From Flavobacteriaceae bacterium (lineage in GTDB: Bacteria; Bacteroidota; Bacteroidia; Flavobacteriales; Flavobacteriaceae), in the NCBI GenBank assembly GCA_030633225.1, contig DAOVTF010000057.1, positions 1-9,049 of the forward strand: DNA of 9,049 nucleotides, in the 5' to 3' direction. Both the position numbers and the translations under genes were made by a program. Below are positions 7,234-9,049 of the stretch, in pieces; within the stretch, counting starts at the first letter, position 1, and every line of letters begins with the position of its first letter. Under the pieces are notes generated by a model. That model made no database searches, was not told the origin of the DNA, and worked only from the letters and a program-made list of their open reading frames with translations.

Positions 7234-8976
7234 ATGCAATTAAAAAATTATATCCCAATTCTTGATTGGTTACCTAACTATAAAAAAGGGTGGCTTAAAG
7301 GTGATATTGGTGCAGGTTTGACTGTAGGCGTTATGTTAATACCTCAAGGGATGGCATACGCATCTATTGCCGGACTACCTGCCGTTTATGGTTTGTATGC
7401 ATCGATTATTCCAATAATAATATATGCAATTTTTGGGACTTCAAGGCAATTGGCAGTTGGACCGGTTGCTATGGTGTCATTACTTACAGCAACTGCTATT
7501 GGTTCTTTTGAAGGATTATCAACTTCTGAGTATATCACTTATGCAATATTATTAGCTTTTTTGGTAGGGGTAATTCAATTTTTATTAGGAGTTTTCCGAT
7601 TGGGGTTTTTAGTTAATTTTTTATCACACCCAGTTGTAAGTGGTTTTACTTCAGCAGCAGCTCTAATAATTGGCTTGAGTCAGTTAAAACACTTGTTGGG
7701 AATTGATATGGAAAGAAGTCATCATATAAATGAAATTTTAATGGATGCTTTTAATAAAATTGATGAAATAAATTGGATTGCTTTCATTATCGGAATGATT
7801 GGGATTTTAATAATTATTGGAGTAAAAAGAATTAATAAATCTTTACCAAGCCAACTATTTGCTGTTATTTTTGGAATAGTAGTAGTATCTCTATTTAATT
7901 TAGGAGAAGGAGTAAATTCTGTAAAAATTATAAAAGATATTCCCGATACATTACCTAAATTTCAAATACCCCTTTTAAATTTAGATATAATTCAATTGTT
8001 AATTCCTATGGCTTTAACTATTGCTTTAGTTAGTTTTATGGAGAGTATAGCGGTTGCCAAAGCCATTCAAGTTAAACATAGAGATTATAAAGTTATTCCA
8101 AATCAAGAGTTGATAGCACTAGGTTTAGCAAATGTCTTAGGTTCATTTTTTCAATCATATCCTACTACAGGAGGTTTTTCTCGAACCGCAGTCAATGATC
8201 AGGCTGGAGCTAAATCAGGTTTAGCATCTATATTTAGTGCACTTTTAATTGTTATAACTCTATTGTTTTTAACACCTCTTTTTTACAACCTTCCTAAAGC
8301 TATTTTAGCATCAGTAATTATGGTTGCTGTTTTCGGACTAATTGATTATAAAGAAGTAATACATTTATGGAAAAGTAATAGAACAGATTTTTCCTTATTG
8401 ATAATAACATTTTTTGCAACCTTAATATTAGGTATTGAGAAAGGAATTGCATTAGGAGTAATTTTATCATTGGCAATGGTAATTTATAAAACCACAAAAC
8501 CACATGTGGCTGTTTTAGCAAAAATTCCCGGAACACATTTTTATAGAAATATTGAAAGGTTTGAGGAAGATGTACAACCAAAAGAAGATGTTTTAATAGT
8601 GCGGTTTGATGCCCAACTTTATTTTGCCAATACTACTTTTTTTAAAGATAAATTAGAAGAGTTGGTGTTGGAAAAAGGAGAAAAACTAAAATTGATAATT
8701 ATTGATGGTGAAAGTATGAATAATCTTGACAGTAGTGGTGTTCATACATTAATAGAGGTTATTGACAACTATAATTTAAAAGGTATTGAAATAGCTTTTT
8801 CGGGAGTTAAAGGTCCCGTTAGAGATGCAATGGATAAAGGGGGTGTAACAAAAAAGATGAGTTTTAATAATTTCTTTATGAGTATTCAGGAAGCAATAGA
8901 TTGTTATGATTCAATGTGTAATGATAAGCCATTGGAAAAGAAATTTAAAAAGTATATTCAACAGTCGAACAAATAA
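7234..8976 (+). CDS. SulP (SLC26-type) sulfate permease family protein with canonical STAS domain
   Basis: This second SulP transporter (580 residues) follows the first after 27 bases, so they are probably co-transcribed. The transport domain (about 20-420) shows DIGAGLTVGVMLIPQGMAYA from 24. It matches, as I recall it, the SLC26 family signature over AVYGLYASIIP to FGTSR (50-71) at every position. It also has VGPVAMVS (75-82), E270 in FMESIAVAKA at the helix 8 acidic position, and GGFSRTAVNDQAGAKS (313-328). The C-terminal STAS domain (about 450-558) contains NLDSSGVHTL (497-506), retaining the DSSG motif that its neighbour lacks. Proton-coupled sulfate or related anion uptake is the family's usual role, though exchange or export is possible. 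Alignable residues in the first 80 positions differ from the neighbour at more than half the sites, so this is an old paralogous pair and not a recent duplication. A GTAA-N6-TTAC repeat (8979-8992) lies just after the stop. Confidence 0.9.
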   Translation: MQLKNYIPILDWLPNYKKGWLKGDIGAGLTVGVMLIPQGMAYASIAGLPAVYGLYASIIPIIIYAIFGTSRQLAVGPVAMVSLLTATAIGSFEGLSTSEYITYAILLAFLVGVIQFLLGVFRLGFLVNFLSHPVVSGFTSAAALIIGLSQLKHLLGIDMERSHHINEILMDAFNKIDEINWIAFIIGMIGILIIIGVKRINKSLPSQLFAVIFGIVVVSLFNLGEGVNSVKIIKDIPDTLPKFQIPLLNLDIIQLLIPMALTIALVSFMESIAVAKAIQVKHRDYKVIPNQELIALGLANVLGSFFQSYPTTGGFSRTAVNDQAGAKSGLASIFSALLIVITLLFLTPLFYNLPKAILASVIMVAVFGLIDYKEVIHLWKSNRTDFSLLIITFFATLILGIEKGIALGVILSLAMVIYKTTKPHVAVLAKIPGTHFYRNIERFEEDVQPKEDVLIVRFDAQLYFANTTFFKDKLEELVLEKGEKLKLIIIDGESMNNLDSSGVHTLIEVIDNYNLKGIEIAFSGVKGPVRDAMDKGGVTKKMSFNNFFMSIQEAIDCYDSMCNDKPLEKKFKKYIQQSNK

Positions 8977-8993
8977 GTGTAACAAGAATTACG

Positions 8994-9017
8994 TAGATTT
9001 GTAATAGGATTATTACA
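8994..9017 (+). promoter_or_regulatory. Predicted -7 box and overlapping palindrome for a gene beyond the window
   Basis: TAGATTTG (8994-9001) matches TAnnTTTG exactly. It overlaps a perfect 7-bp inverted repeat, TGTAATA-GGAT-TATTACA (9000-9017), which would cover the transcription start, a position typical of repressor sites. No -33 TTG is seen at the right spacing. An ATG at 9022 opens a frame (MNYISLTKK) that runs off the end, but too little is visible to call a gene. The hairpin lacks a clean T-tract, so it is a poor terminator. Confidence 0.35.
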
Positions 9018-9049
9018 TTTCATGAATTATATAAGTTTAACTAAAAAAT

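Noticed and set aside
8318..8581. Minus-strand open frame of 87 codons inside the second SulP gene
   Set aside because: It is antisense to conserved transport and STAS domain sequence and lacks recognisable features.
9022..9049. Start of a further gene (MNYISLTKK...)
   Set aside because: Only nine codons are visible, which is too few to support a coding call; noted with the flanking promoter instead.

Overview
The window is AT-rich DNA that most likely comes from a member of the Bacteroidota, probably a flavobacterium. Start codons are preceded by A-rich stretches with no Shine-Dalgarno motif. Several intergenic regions carry the TAnnTTTG -7 promoter element typical of this phylum. The species cannot be named from the sequence.

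Left end, minus strand (1-570): a two-gene molybdopterin synthase unit. moaD (sulfur carrier subunit, ending Gly-Gly) is followed by the 5' two thirds of moaE (catalytic subunit), which runs off the window edge. A 274-base divergent intergenic region (571-844) holds a good moaD promoter, a -7 box facing right, and a CRP/FNR-type palindrome placed where a class II activator would bind the rightward promoter.

Centre, plus strand (845-5413): two genes of a complex iron-sulfur molybdoenzyme. The first encodes a natural fusion of a four-cluster ferredoxin subunit (PsrB/SoeB type) with an eight-helix NrfD/PsrC-type quinone-interacting membrane subunit. The second encodes a 963-residue molybdopterin guanine dinucleotide catalytic subunit. 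Neither has an export signal, and the charge pattern of the membrane domain places both its ends in the cytoplasm, so the enzyme appears to face the cytoplasm. A dispersed-repeat-like hairpin lies between the two genes.

Right side, plus strand (5479-8976): two tandem, strongly diverged SulP (SLC26-type) anion transporters with STAS domains. They are separated from the molybdoenzyme genes by a 12-bp-stem hairpin that resembles an intrinsic terminator. The last 73 bases hold another -7 box with an overlapping palindrome, probably the promoter of a gene beyond the window.

Working model (inference): moaD and moaE help build the pterin cofactor. The molybdoenzyme exchanges electrons between a cytoplasmic substrate and menaquinone. 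The two SulP proteins move sulfate, sulfite or a related anion. The gene set fits cytoplasmic sulfite oxidation (SoeABC-like) better than periplasmic polysulfide or thiosulfate reduction, but the substrate is not proven by the sequence.
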